A stretch of DNA of 64,000 nucleotides from Mesocentrotus franciscanus. Lineage: Eukaryota; Echinodermata; Echinoidea; Camarodonta; Strongylocentrotidae. The stretch spans positions 38,218,912-38,282,911 of the forward strand of contig CP137669.1 of NCBI GenBank assembly GCA_037976565.1, written 5' to 3'. This document shows, one piece after another, positions 1 to 10,059 of this stretch. The notes beneath the pieces were generated by a model, which was not told the origin of the DNA, searched no databases, and saw only the letters and a program-made list of their open reading frames with translations. How positions within the stretch are numbered: the stretch's first letter is position 1; the number at the start of each line of letters is the position of its first letter. The position numbers were made by a program, and so were the translations under genes.

Positions 1-938
1 AATTCATGGCACTGCATCACATCCTTTCCCTCTTAGGGGTTGGTCCTCAGGCCAATAGAGTTTATTTTGTACACAAGTCCACTGAGTGATGTAGTGAATG
101 CTCAAAAAAATATATGCCCTATAACATATGCAGACGATACTCAGTTATACCGGTATGTGATTGTTGAATCCAGTCACCAGTCTGTTGACTTAAACAATTT
201 TAACAAGTGTGTGAGTGATGTTAAATGTTGGGGTGAGAATTATCTTAAGTTGAATTGTCACAAAACTGAGGTACTTCACATCACATTTCAGTTCTGTAAA
301 TCCATTGCCAGATTTTGTTGTAGACGGCATTATATTAGAGACCTCTGCATCTGCAAGAAACCTTGGTGTTACCCTAGCCACAGTTCTCAACATGAAATCT
401 CACGTCAAGAAAGTGTGTAAGGCAGCATATCTTGTGGCATCTACAGAATTGGTAAAATTCGAAAATATCTAGATCACTGAATCACTTAGTCATGCATTTG
501 TTACTACCCATTTAGACTACTGCAAAGGCCTTGTTGTTAATCTACCACCCCTAAATCTTGCTCCCCTCCAGCACATTCAAAGCTTTGCAGCACGCCTGGT
601 CACTTGCTCAAAGTCATATGAACACATCACTCCAATCCTCCGCAATCTCCACTGGCTACCAATACCTCAATGTGTACAATTTCAAATTCTCCTCCTTGCC
701 TTCAAATTCCGTTATGGTTACTGCCTGACAGAATTGATCAAATCTAAGGCGCCCTCTTCCCGGCTGCGGGCTTCCATTTCTTCCCACCTCCAGCTTAAGT
801 CTGGTCCCCGCGTAAAGAGCTCTCTCTGTCACCGCTCCCAAACTTTGGAATAGCCTGCCTCCCCTTATCCAAAATGCTCAATCTTTGCACACCTTCAAAA
901 CCATGTTAAAAACCCACTTATTCAAATCCCTGTATTAA
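1..938 (+). pseudogene. CR1/L2-type LINE reverse transcriptase, 3' part, decayed
   Basis: The conceptual product matches the C-terminal half of a non-LTR retrotransposon reverse transcriptase. The polymerase motif YADD (127-138) lies in the context ITYADDTQLY. Downstream, in shifted frames, come the usual C-terminal blocks: NLHWLP near 645-662, LWNSLP-like residues near 843-865, and a final HLFKSLY with a stop at 936-938. The window opens just upstream of motif C, so the endonuclease and most RT motifs lie outside it or are lost. Several frame changes and in-frame stops (for example at 418-420) show that it is dead. It lies upstream of the ALK-like exon, presumably in an intron of that gene. 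Clade assignment to CR1/L2 rests on motif style only. Confidence 0.8.
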
Positions 939-1116
939 AGCAATTTACCTTTTTTATATCTATGCTTAAATTTACTAGTATATATTATGTCAGTATTTTG
1001 TATATGTAACATTGAAAATTTGGTGATATTGTCCTAGCTCTGTATTGGGTAGAAGCACTATGGCACCTAGAAACATAGTATTAGGCCTGTTAAAAATTTA
1101 CCTTATTATTATTATT
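1..1116 (+). mobile_element. 5'-truncated CR1/L2-type LINE with ATT-repeat tail
   Basis: The decayed RT remnant is followed by about 165 bp of 3' UTR-like AT-rich sequence ending in a short TTA/ATT repeat at 1103-1116. LINEs of the CR1/L2 group typically end in short tandem repeats rather than poly(A). No target-site duplication can be checked because the left end is outside the window. Confidence 0.65.
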
Positions 1117-1717
<601 letters not shown>

Positions 1718-1888
1718 TAGCTGTAATGATAATACATATTGCATTTTTTATTATAAAAAAGTTATATTACAAAATTTTAAGAGTTTTTCAATGAAAATTT
1801 AACCATCAAACCCTTCATAAAGAAAAAAAGGCATGTGCAACTTTGATCAGATAGTACTCTACCATGTTGGTTGCCTGACTAGTATCTC

Positions 1889-1994
1889 ACCAGCCCACAT
1901 GGGTGGGGCAATCAGGGGAAGGGTCATCCCAACAGGGGCTCCATCATCAGGATGAAGTGATTGATAGAACGTACAATGGAAGAGGTTTCAGAAA
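1889..1994 (+). pseudogene. Partial duplicate of the final ALK-like exon
   Basis: This stretch is nearly identical to 7352-7458 inside the final exon, with only a handful of substitutions and a one-base deletion near 1979. It encodes the same peptide frame (PTWVGQ, then LHHQDEVIDRTYNG) until the deletion shifts it. Homology stops at the left boundary of the DIRS element. Just before the codon-aligned part is CAG (1891-1893), a possible 3' splice site. Splicing there from the phase-0 donor at 1690 would stay in frame for 34 codons and end at TGA 1996-1998. Whether it is ever spliced is unknown; the default reading is a pseudo-exon. Confidence 0.85.
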
Positions 1995-1995
1995 C

Positions 1996-2124
1996 TGACT
2001 TCATAATTTACCACAATAAATCAAAAATATCTACCTATTATTTGCTAGTTTCCCTAAACTACGCAGCCATCGACAATTAAAACCGTCACATCCGCGCATG
2101 CCCCATCCCAGTACATCGCCTTCC
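1996..2124 (+). repeat. DIRS left terminal extension and inverted terminal repeat
   Basis: From 2029 to 2124 this is the inverted match of 6760-6858. Shared blocks include TTTGCTAGTTTCCCTAAACT and GTACATCGCCTTCC. The outer part, 1996-2028, differs from the right end but is copied in reverse in the internal complementary region. Confidence 0.9.
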
Positions 2125-2467
2125 CAGGGTCACGTGCGCAAACGCACGCCCGCCATCTTCCTCTTCTTTTCTTGCACGCAGAGAGAACCTATAGACAGCT
2201 AAGTCACCCGTATTGAGGATTTTATCCTTTTTGGTGCAGTTTGGCTTGTCTTTTTGGTGGAATGGTTTCCTGGTCACTTTTCGTTTTTTAGGCAGAATTT
2301 TGACTTTCATTTCTGCCCCGCATTTCCTCTTTCACGACTGATTCAGAGACTTTGCTTACGCCGCTTGGCTGGGGGCTCCGCCACGGCTCAGCGCCCTATT
2401 GTTGGTGTTGGGGTTTTCCGTTAGCTAGGCAGGTAATTCCTTCGACCACCTAGCATCCCATCTTAGC

Positions 2468-3971
2468 TTGCGCCGCTTCGCTGGGCACAGCTTATGGCAC
2501 TTAACTGGGAGGAAGGATAGGACCTCTGTTATGACGCCTGCTCCCCCTGCGGCAGTCAATCAAACTGAGCTACTAGGGTTTTTGAAGCACTTTGCTGAGA
2601 AAAGGGGATGGGCCAAGCCGCCAGCCTCTCGGCCAACCGCGGCTAGGGCGGACCCCTCCTCGGACGCGTAGGACTATGCCCGGTCTTTGGACTCTGGTGA
2701 TCCGCACTCTGACCCGGTTTGACCCGGTCCAGGTTTACCGGTTTTGGATCCGACTGTTCCAGTCGTGGATCCGACCTTACTGATCGAGATTTTTTGATCC
2801 GATATCCAGGTCTCACCTTCCGGTCTCTGGACCTAGTTTTCAGGTACCCGATCCTCAGGATCCGGGTTCCTTTACCGGTTTAGATCCAGTTATGGGCGAT
2901 CCAGGAAGGCTCAGACCCACCTGGCTAGAGCTGCCCCTCCTATCCCGGCGGCGCTTGTCGCCCCTCCTGGTGAGGAGACTACCGACTCATGGTTGCGCCC
3001 GCCCCCTTGGGGCCAGGTTCCCCATGTATCTGATCCATGGGGACTCTGTTTCAGAGTCGCTGGCCAGCGCCCCCCCCCTTGTGGTCTGGCGGCCGATGCG
3101 CAGGCTCTCTTGGGGAAGTTCCTTTGCACCGGCTCAGTTGGATGCAGCCCAGGCTTCCCCGCTCTTTCGGCAAGGGTCTCCCTCCACGGGATACCCCTGA
3201 CGGAGGATTTTAAGTTTGCCTACAAGGGCTTGGCTGAACAGCCCACCAAGAGGCGTGCTTTTGGGAAGGAGTACGCCTTCCGGGCCCAGGACTCACTTGG
3301 CTTCTTCCAGCCAAAGTCGTTCTCGCCAGACATTTCTCATGTGGGTTTGAGATTGGGCGTTAACCTTAGTGGCTGAGACTACGTTGCCAAGGAGAAACAG
3401 GCACGGGAGGGTGAGTTCCTTGCCAGCTAGGTCAGGCATGCAACTCACCGCCTATCTGGGTTCTCTGATAAGCCTCACGGTCAGGTCTCGGGAGTTGGGC
3501 ATTTCTATGTCTGACAGGCTGGTTCTTGACGAGATCTTGCTCTCTTTGACGGGGTCGCTGTGGTCGCAGCTCGACACAGCCGCCGTTCAGGCCACTAACC
3601 TCAGGAGGGAATTTGCACTGTCCTCCTTAGGAGTGCTCGAAAGGGACATCCCCTACCTGTTTAAGGGGATACCCCCCTCGGAGGAGCATCTGTTTGGGAG
3701 TCAGTTCGCTGCTGTCCTTCAGCGCGAGATTGACCCCGATAACAGACAGCGGAGATGGCGAAGCAAATTCGCCCTCGCCAACCGGCCCAGCCTTCTAGAC
3801 AGAGGGCTAGGGCATGGGCACCTCCTGCCGCACACCAACACGGGTGAGCCCGGCGCCACCTCGCACGGCGCGAACCATATCTGTCCGCCCTTTTCCAGCG
3901 GCATATGTATCTTGATACAGTTGCTGCTGGAGGGCGCTATAGAGAGGGTGAGAGACCACCCTGATCTGTGA
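2468..3971 (+). pseudogene. DIRS Gag-like region, disrupted
   Basis: A GC-rich region between the left ITR and the RT yields discontinuous coding stretches. The first (2468-2671) contains LLGFLKHFAEKRGWAKP. A second runs through about 2993-3376 and includes LTEDFKFAYKGLAEQP. A third (3369-3971) includes LVLDEILLSLTGSLWSQLD. Frame changes near 3370 and stops around 2671-2840 break it. No zinc knuckle is seen. By position and style it corresponds to the first ORF of DIRS elements, thought to encode a Gag-like structural protein. That function is inferred from element architecture only. Confidence 0.7.
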
Positions 3972-5321
3972 CTCTCCCTGATTTTTGTGATCCCCAAATG
4001 CTCTGGGAAATTGAGGATCTTGGACATGGAGTTCATCAAAACTTACATCCCTCTGGTACATTTCCCGATGGAGACACTGGCATCCATCTTGCCGACAATC
4101 GAGCGGGCAGACTGGGCCATCTTGCTTGATCATGGGGACGCTTACTTTCATATCCCTATCCATCCCCGCCTGCGGGATCTCCATGTATTCGCCTTCCAGG
4201 TTTCGCGCCCTGCCCTTCGGGCTCAGACCAGCTCCCCGCGTCTTCTCCCGAGTGGTGTCGGCTCTGGCCGCCTTCCCGAGGAATCGCCGCCTCCTACTCT
4301 TCATTTACCTAGACAACTGGCTCTTGGTAGCGAATTTGGAGTCGATTCTTCAGGATCAGTTGCGCCTGCTGCTCCAGACTACACAGGAGCTCGGCTTTAT
4401 TGTTTACTGGGAGAAATTGGAGCTGTCCCCCACCTGTACCCCATTGTACTTGGGTATGGAGATAAACATCCGGAACCATTCTGACGATTGCCTTTGCCGC
4501 TCGGTTCCTGCGGAGTGCAGGCCAAGCGCTGGCTTCAGTTTCTGGGCTACCTTGCCAGTCTGGTGGAGGTTTTATCCGGATTGCAGGCTTCTGATGAGGC
4601 CCTTCAAAAGAGGCACCTCTCGAAGTTCTTCACGCCAAGCGGGGATTCCCTCAGGGTATGGATCCCATTGCCAAGGGAAATCTTGCGCCTTCTTGCCCCT
4701 TGGGCGAATGAGTCGTACATTGCTCAGGGCAAGCCCCTTCGTACCCCTCTTTCATCTGTTTCTCCCACGACGGATACCTCCCTGCTGGGCTGGGATGGCC
4801 ATTGCGGTGGCGAGATGGTTTCGGAGGATTGGTCTCATTTGCACACCATTCCCCATATCAATGTCCTGGAGCTGCTGGGGGCATTCATGTCGCTCCGTCA
4901 TTTCAGATGGGCGTTGGTGGGGCGCTCCGTTCTGGTCCTCACAGACAACACCACGGTGGCTGCCTACATCAACCGGCAGGGCGGAACACGGTCAGCTTCC
5001 CTGTATGCTCTTGCCACCCAGATGCGGAGGTGGTGTCAAACCAACAGCATTGTCTCGATCGCCTCCTACATTCCTGGGCAGGAAAACCTGATAGCGGACT
5101 TCCTCTCTCGGGGCCTTCCCTTGGAGTGGTCCCTCCACCCGGAGGTTTTCAATCATCTCAGGGTGGCGTGGGACCCCCTGGATGTCAATCTGTTTGCCAC
5201 CACGCTCAACCACCGTCTCCCGAGGTATTGCTCGCTGGTGCGAGATCCGGAGGCTTGGGCACTGGATGCCTTCTCCCTCCATTTGGGGCACTTCCGGGGG
5301 TATGCTCCCCCTTTCCTCTGA
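3972..5321 (+). pseudogene. DIRS reverse transcriptase-RNase H, two frameshifts and YLDN active site
   Basis: RT motifs appear in order across three frames. The first segment has KLRILDMEF and motif A in LLDHGDAYFHIPI, with the catalytic Asp at 4128-4130. The second has LPFGLRPAPRVFS and motif C at 4306-4317. The third has RWLQFLGYLASLVEVL and the RNase H domain. Frame changes fall near 4200 and near 4470-4490. Motif C reads YLDN where DIRS and most RTs have YLDD, so one metal-binding aspartate is replaced. RNase H catalytic residues are intact in the segment starting at 4488: Asp103 (LLGWDG), Glu128 (INVLELL), Asp153 (VLTDNTT) and Asp204 (LIADFLSR). The enzyme would copy element RNA into DNA. 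This copy cannot make a functional one. Confidence 0.9.
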
Positions 5322-5339
5322 TCCCTTAGGTCCCGAGGA

Positions 5340-6603
5340 AGGTCAAGGAGGATCGAGCGTGGGTCCTTCTGGTAGCCCCACGCTGGCCAAGGAGTCGGTG
5401 GTTCCCTCTACTCCTTTCTCTCTTGGACAGGCATCCGTTCCCTCTCCTGCTGAGCCCGGACCTAGTGTCCCAGCCCCTGTCGGGGATCCTTCATCATCGT
5501 CCCGTGGTGATCTCTCTGACCGCCTGGCCATTGTCGGGGAAGACGCAAGGGCTTCAGGACTCTCAGAGAGAGCCTCTCAGTTTATAGTCCAGAGTCGGGA
5601 CTCCACGAGATCCATTTACATCTCTCGCCTGGAAGCCTTCTCCGTTTGGTGCGAATATCTCGGGGTTTCACCCAGTAAGGGTTCGGTGGGCGAGATTGCC
5701 GATTTCCTGATATCCTTGTTTGACAAGGGTGGGCTCTTTCCACTATTCGTGGTTACCGCTCGGCCATCGCCACTATTCATGTCGGGTTACCTGACGGCTC
5801 GGGAGTCTCTAACTCCCACTTCCTGGCTAAGTTGCTGCGGTCGTTTTTTCTGCAGCGGCCAGCTAACCCGAAGCTGTCTCCTGCTTGGAGCCTGCCTAAG
5901 GTTCTGGAGGCATTGGCTAAGCCCCCTTTTGAACCGATGGACGAGGCTTCTCTCCGGCATTTAACTGTCAAGACCCGGTTCCTCATCGCCATTGCGTCCG
6001 GACAGAGAAGTTCTATCCATGCCCTGTGTACCTCCCCCTGCCACATCTGGTGGGAGAGACTGGGTGTTAGGCTTATACCTAAGCCCTCCTTTATTGCAAA
6101 AAAAAACAGTCGGTTTCCTCCGGGCCAATTGAGGTTTTCCTTAACCCTCTTTCTGACTTCTCCTCGGTCAAGGAGGATAAAGTCTGGTGTCTGGGTGAGG
6201 GTGTTGAAATGGTACTTGGACAGGACCAAGGGTCACTGTAAGGACGACCAGCTCTTTCTCATTACCCGAGAACCTTTCTCCCCTGCGTCCAAGGAGTCCA
6301 CTTTCCTAGGCTGCTGGCCCTGAAGCCCTCCTCCTGGAGGACAAAGCCAGAGCCCACGATACAAGGAGCATCAGTACTTCCTGGGCTCTTTTTCAAGGTG
6401 TGGGTCTGGAAGATATTTTGAGGGCCGCCTTTTGACGGTCTCCTAATTCTTTCACTTCCTTTTATCTCAGGGACGATCCCTCTGGTGAGGTACTGTTCGC
6501 GACTTTGTCCCAGAGAGTGGCAGGCTTCTGCCATAATTCCTCATTAATCCCCTTCCACTTGGGACATGCCGCCCTGACCTTTCTGTGCTGGTCTAGCAAA
6601 TAA
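5340..6603 (+). pseudogene. DIRS tyrosine recombinase, disrupted
   Basis: The N-terminal core-binding part is seen around 5545-5730 (SIYISRLEAFSVWCEYLG). A frame change near 5730 leads to the catalytic domain. The first Arg lies in IAIASGQRSSIHAL (about 5985-6020). After another frame change come HDTR (6355-6366) and the nucleophile Tyr in TSFYLRD (codon 6463-6465). An in-frame TGA at 6433-6435 stands where related enzymes have Trp (AAFWRSP context). The reading frame ends at TAA 6601-6603, inside the internal complementary region, as is common in DIRS elements. The protein would integrate circular element DNA by Arg/His/Arg/Tyr chemistry. Here it is inactive. Confidence 0.87.
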
Positions 6604-6694
6604 TAGGTAGATACATTGATTTATTGTGGTAAATCAGATAAGTCATAGCTTGTTTTATTATTTACTATATAAATCTTTGTATCTACCTATGTCC
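6594..6694 (-). repeat. DIRS internal complementary region
   Basis: 6594-6645 is complementary to the left end (1996-2047), sharing the reverse complement of TTTACCACAATAAATC and CTACCTATTATTTGCTAG. 6646-6694 is complementary to the right end around 6843-6892. The two halves join at GTCATAG, which corresponds to the junction of the circular replication intermediate. Confidence 0.9.
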
Positions 6695-6759
6695 CTTCCT
6701 ACGTCCCCTCTCCTTGCCAGGCAACATGTCCTAAGCGTTGTCTCAGGCGGCTCGTTAAA

Positions 6760-6892
6760 GGAAGGCGATGTACTGGGGTGAGGCATGCGCTGATGTGACG
6801 TTTTAGTTCTCGATGGCTGCATAGTTTAGGGAAACTAGCAAATAATAGATAGATACATAGATTTATATAGTAAATAATAGAATCAACTATGA
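6760..6892 (-). repeat. DIRS right inverted terminal repeat and terminal extension
   Basis: 6760-6858 is the inverted counterpart of 2029-2124 at roughly 90 percent identity by eye. 6859-6892 is the right-specific extension, echoed in the internal complementary region. Confidence 0.9.
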
Positions 6893-7161
6893 TTTTTCTG
6901 ATTAATCACTTTGGCAAAGTTGAAGAACTGAAATGTCTGACTCTTCACACAAATGTGTGTGATGGCTCAAATGATCATAAGATGATACCATGACAAGATT
7001 ATTTATCTGCCTATCTGAATCGAGAATTGCTTAGTATTTAAAAAAAAAATCATGACTGTCATTGGAAGCCTTTCAAATAGATAAATTGATAATTCACAAT
7101 AATGTCTGTGCAACCAAATTGCTACAAGTATGAATTCAGAGAACTTTATAATTGTTTGCAG

Positions 7162-8124
7162 GACCCAGATGTTTTAGAAACACCACTTCCCAAGGTGCTC
7201 ACTGAACGCAAGAAACAACTGACAATCATGAGACCTCCAGACCCCAAGAGATCCCCTGTCCTCAGAGTAGAAAGGGTCATCAGGTCATGTGAACCTTTGC
7301 CCTTCAGTAGCCAAAGGGTTTCACCCCTCCATCACACCCCATCCCCAACACACCAGCCCACATGGGTGGGGCAAACAAGGGAAGGCTCATCCCAACAGGG
7401 GCTCCATCATCAGGATGAAGTGATTGATAGAACGTACAATGGGAAGAGGTTTCAGAACCATTCACCTCTCCAGTCGTCTTCGATACTAACCAACGAATCA
7501 TATGGCTTCAGTAGTCTTATAAGAGACATTACAGGAGATGCTAAAGACAGGACTTGCCATAATGGAATAACTAAGAATTCATCACAAATGAATAACCTCA
7601 GTCCAACCAGGCATGTTAATGAAACAGAACAATCGGGTGAGATGTCAGCTTTGCTTAACATAAGGAGAACCGAATCTTCAAGAAGTGACTCTCTAAGCAA
7701 TATCCCAGGAAGCAATCAGGAATCTGGGTGGTATCCTGATCCAACATGTAAACCCAAGAGATCTGCGAGCATGCACCACGAGGCATCCAGAGAGCACACC
7801 AAGATTCCCTTGACACGAGGCCTCAGCTGGAGCCAAAGGCCTCAATCAAAAGACAATCAAAACCTGCAAGATATCAATATCCATCGTTCCACAAGTCTTC
7901 CTGGTATCCCGGTCATTGTGACCATGCCCAGCCCTCTGTCAAAGGACAACATCACATTACAATTGCAGCTGAAGAGCGCCACCAATGTCAGCTTCTCTCG
8001 GGCTGGAAGCTTGAAGCAAAAATTGAGCAAAAAGTTGTCGAGGGACTACCGTAACACAGATAGTGAACCGCTGGTGAGTGAAGAGAATATGATCAACAAA
8101 CAATCGCAGGATACCTTTTTATAG
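7162..8124 (+). CDS. ALK: ALK/LTK-type receptor tyrosine kinase, last coding exon (C-terminal tail)
   Basis: The exon opens after acceptor TTTGCAG at 7161 with DPDVLETPLPKV, collinear with the post-kinase residues of ALK (DPDVINTALP), and runs 320 codons to TAG at 8122-8124. The tail is Ser/Thr/Pro/Asn-rich, has no recognisable domain and is probably disordered. Several tyrosines could be docking sites; TNESYGFSS (Tyr codon 7501-7503) resembles the NPTYGSW adaptor-binding site of vertebrate ALK but lacks the proline. Basic and serine-rich segments lie in the second half (PKRSASMHH, KQKLSKKLSRDY). An in-frame ATG at 7102 is upstream of the acceptor and is not the start. The frame is open with no decay, supporting a live gene despite the DIRS insertion upstream. 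Tail sequence evolves fast, so identity rests on the exon junction. Confidence 0.85.
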   Translation, partial: DPDVLETPLPKVLTERKKQLTIMRPPDPKRSPVLRVERVIRSCEPLPFSSQRVSPLHHTPSPTHQPTWVGQTREGSSQQGLHHQDEVIDRTYNGKRFQNHSPLQSSSILTNESYGFSSLIRDITGDAKDRTCHNGITKNSSQMNNLSPTRHVNETEQSGEMSALLNIRRTESSRSDSLSNIPGSNQESGWYPDPTCKPKRSASMHHEASREHTKIPLTRGLSWSQRPQSKDNQNLQDINIHRSTSLPGIPVIVTMPSPLSKDNITLQLQLKSATNVSFSRAGSLKQKLSKKLSRDYRNTDSEPLVSEENMINKQSQDTFL

Positions 8125-8580
8125 CATTGGTTAAGAAGCATTCTGTCTTTTCTTTTGCTTTTATCTGAAGTATCTGATGACTCCAATTCACTCTAGATGA
8201 TTACAGGCATAAGTTGTTATTTGACCTCTGCAAAGACAATTTAAATATGGAAATGTTGATATCCGCTATCAAAGTGCTGTAAAAATATATTTGAAATTGT
8301 TGATACTCTGTACATGTTGATTCACCCTCATATGCTGCATATCTTATTTACTCCTACTTTAATATCCATACATTAAGCTGATACATTGAGATGTGCCCAT
8401 TCAATGAATAAAATAATGTATGATTTTAAAGCACAAATTTGATATATATGTATGTTGCAATATAACAAAACACAGAATGATTATTATTCATAATATTTTA
8501 ATGTTTAACACAAATTTTCTAGCATCTTTTTTGTGTGCGCGTCTTAATATGATTTCAATAAAAACAATGTATTGTTCGTA
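8125..8580 (+). other. 3' UTR of the ALK-like gene with two polyadenylation signals
   Basis: AT-rich sequence after the stop codon. AATAAA occurs at 8407-8412 and at 8557-8562. The second is followed by a TGT-rich stretch (ATGTATTGTTCG) fitting a downstream element. The transcript end is therefore likely near 8430 or 8580; RNA data are needed to choose. Confidence 0.6.
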
Positions 8581-8844
8581 TATTTTGATGTAACTGATCT
8601 CTTTGGAATATAAATCAGAACTATTAACCTGTCAGATACATTAGTCAAATATACCATGCACTGAGAGGCTTCTGTTTTAATTATGGATTCTCTAAGATGA
8701 CTGGCATAGTGCTATTTTCTGAGGGGCGCCATTTTAATGGTGCCTCGAAAAAAGTGCACAATATATTTGATTTACATCCCTCATCAAAAAATAAAAAAAT
8801 AAAAGTGTGAACTGTAAAGAAATAAATCTTTGTCCAAAGCCTCA

Positions 8845-9060
8845 TTAATAATATTGATAATAATAATTGGATTTATATAACGCCTTTTCCAGAGGATACA
8901 AGGCGCTGTACCTTAGTCTAAGGACAAATCAAGAATTGTAGAGGTATGTTTTCAGATGTTCTTTTAAGAAGTCAAGTGAAGAACAATTTCTCAGAAATGC
9001 AGGGAGTTTGTTCCATAGGCATGGGGGAACAGATTTGAAAGATTTAAAGCCAGCTTTTTT
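8845..9060 (-). mobile_element. CR1/L2-type LINE 3' end fragment
   Basis: Read on the minus strand from about 9040, the sequence encodes LWNKLPAFLRNCSS, then FLKEHLKTYLYNS, and a stop at 8929-8931. This is the standard C-terminus of CR1/L2-group reverse transcriptases. A short 3' UTR follows, with AGCGCC/GGCGTT ATATAA sequence and an ATT-repeat tail at about 8845-8870. Only the last ~200 bp of the element is present. Confidence 0.8.
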
Positions 9061-9451
9061 TTAATTATGAGAAAGAAAGTAGTTGATGTAGTTAAGTATG
9101 CAGATGGCTCCAACAGTAAAATAGTGTTCACCTCTTTAAAATGTGGAATCCCAAGTAAACTTTTGCACCGACTGATTTTTGATAAAATGTGCCCAGAGTA
9201 CCCGTATTTAACATTGTATGGGCTCATCATTGTTTTTATGCATTTTAGAACAAATATTTTGGCTGAAAATGTTTGTTGTAGAACCCCCCCCCCCTCCCCA
9301 CTATGAAAATTACAATGAAATACATTAAAGGTTAAGACCCACATAAGACCACAGGGACCCTGAAGCTACCCCAAAAGGGCCCAAGAATCTGCTAGTCTTG
9401 ACAGTCGGGATTGTTTTCTGTGTTAAAGGGAGCACAGTAAAATCTCTAATT
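9061..9451. other. No recognisable feature
   Basis: AT-rich sequence with a C-run at 9283-9298. Short open frames on both strands show no coding signature. Confidence 0.5.
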
Positions 9452-9960
9452 CAGTATCAAAATACAGTGAAACACTGTGAATATGAAGCTTTGATAAGCC
9501 AAATATATCTCAGGTACCCAAAATCTTATTCTAAGGGCCCCAATGTAACATATGTGCTTCAAGAGCATAAAACTCTAGTTACATGACATATTTTCTTTCT
9601 AAAGACTTTTGTAAGTGTATTGTACTAAAGTTACATGTTAAACCACCTAATATTACATCATTTTGGGAGCACTTAGGGGGCTCCCGGAAGCTCCGAAGCT
9701 ATTCATCACGGCCAATAGGAGCTGCTTTAAAGATCATGTAATTTACTGACTAAAATATTAAAACATGTGCTATATGATGTGCTGAACTCATTCATGAAAA
9801 AATTATACACCCCAGGCACCTGCACCTCTTATTAAGAGATTTAAGGTACCTCTTCTTGATTAAATTGTAAATAAAGGCACACTGAATTGCTCGTTGTTCT
9901 TGCTTCTTGCAAATGTAGTGATCATTAACAATTTTACAATTTTAACTGATCTCATTATAA
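9452..9960 (+). repeat. Unidentified dispersed repeat, left copy of an inverted pair
   Basis: This segment aligns in reverse orientation with 17990-18480 over its whole length. Shared blocks include CAAGAGCATAAAACT, ACTAAAATATTAAA, GCTATATGATG, AATTATACACC and TGTAGTGATCATTA in the same order. Identity looks about 70-75 percent with small indels. No ORF, terminal repeat or tail is recognised, so the class is unknown. It immediately precedes the 26-bp minisatellite. Confidence 0.75.
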
Positions 9961-10059
9961 AGACGTACATATAAACAAACTATTTTCAAAATTCCAGCTT
10001 TCCAGGGAAATTTTTAATGCTAACATCAAAGTTTTAAAACACCAGTCTGGTGAATTAAA

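Larger units (their letters stand above)
1996..6892 (+). mobile_element. DIRS-type (tyrosine recombinase) retrotransposon, about 4.9 kb
   Basis: The element has the DIRS anatomy: inverted terminal repeats at both ends and an internal complementary region near the right end. Inside is a Gag-like region, an RT-RNase H region and a tyrosine recombinase, in that order on the + strand. The internal complementary region (6594-6694) is the reverse complement of the left terminal extension followed by that of the right one. This fixes the ends at a shared TGA (1996-1998 and 6890-6892). No target-site duplication is visible, as expected for recombinase-mediated integration of a circular intermediate. 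All three genes carry frameshifts or stops, so this copy cannot move by itself. No DNA methyltransferase domain is evident. It sits in the ALK-like intron in sense orientation. Confidence 0.92.

Noticed and set aside
7102..7161. ATG at 7102 as the start of an independent 340-residue protein
   Set aside because: A strong acceptor at 7161 and collinearity with ALK from DPDV show that the upstream 20 codons are intron.
9067..9306. 79-codon open frame with mixed composition
   Set aside because: No recognisable domain, no neighbouring exon signals, and it ends in a C-run; it overlaps the edge of a LINE fragment.
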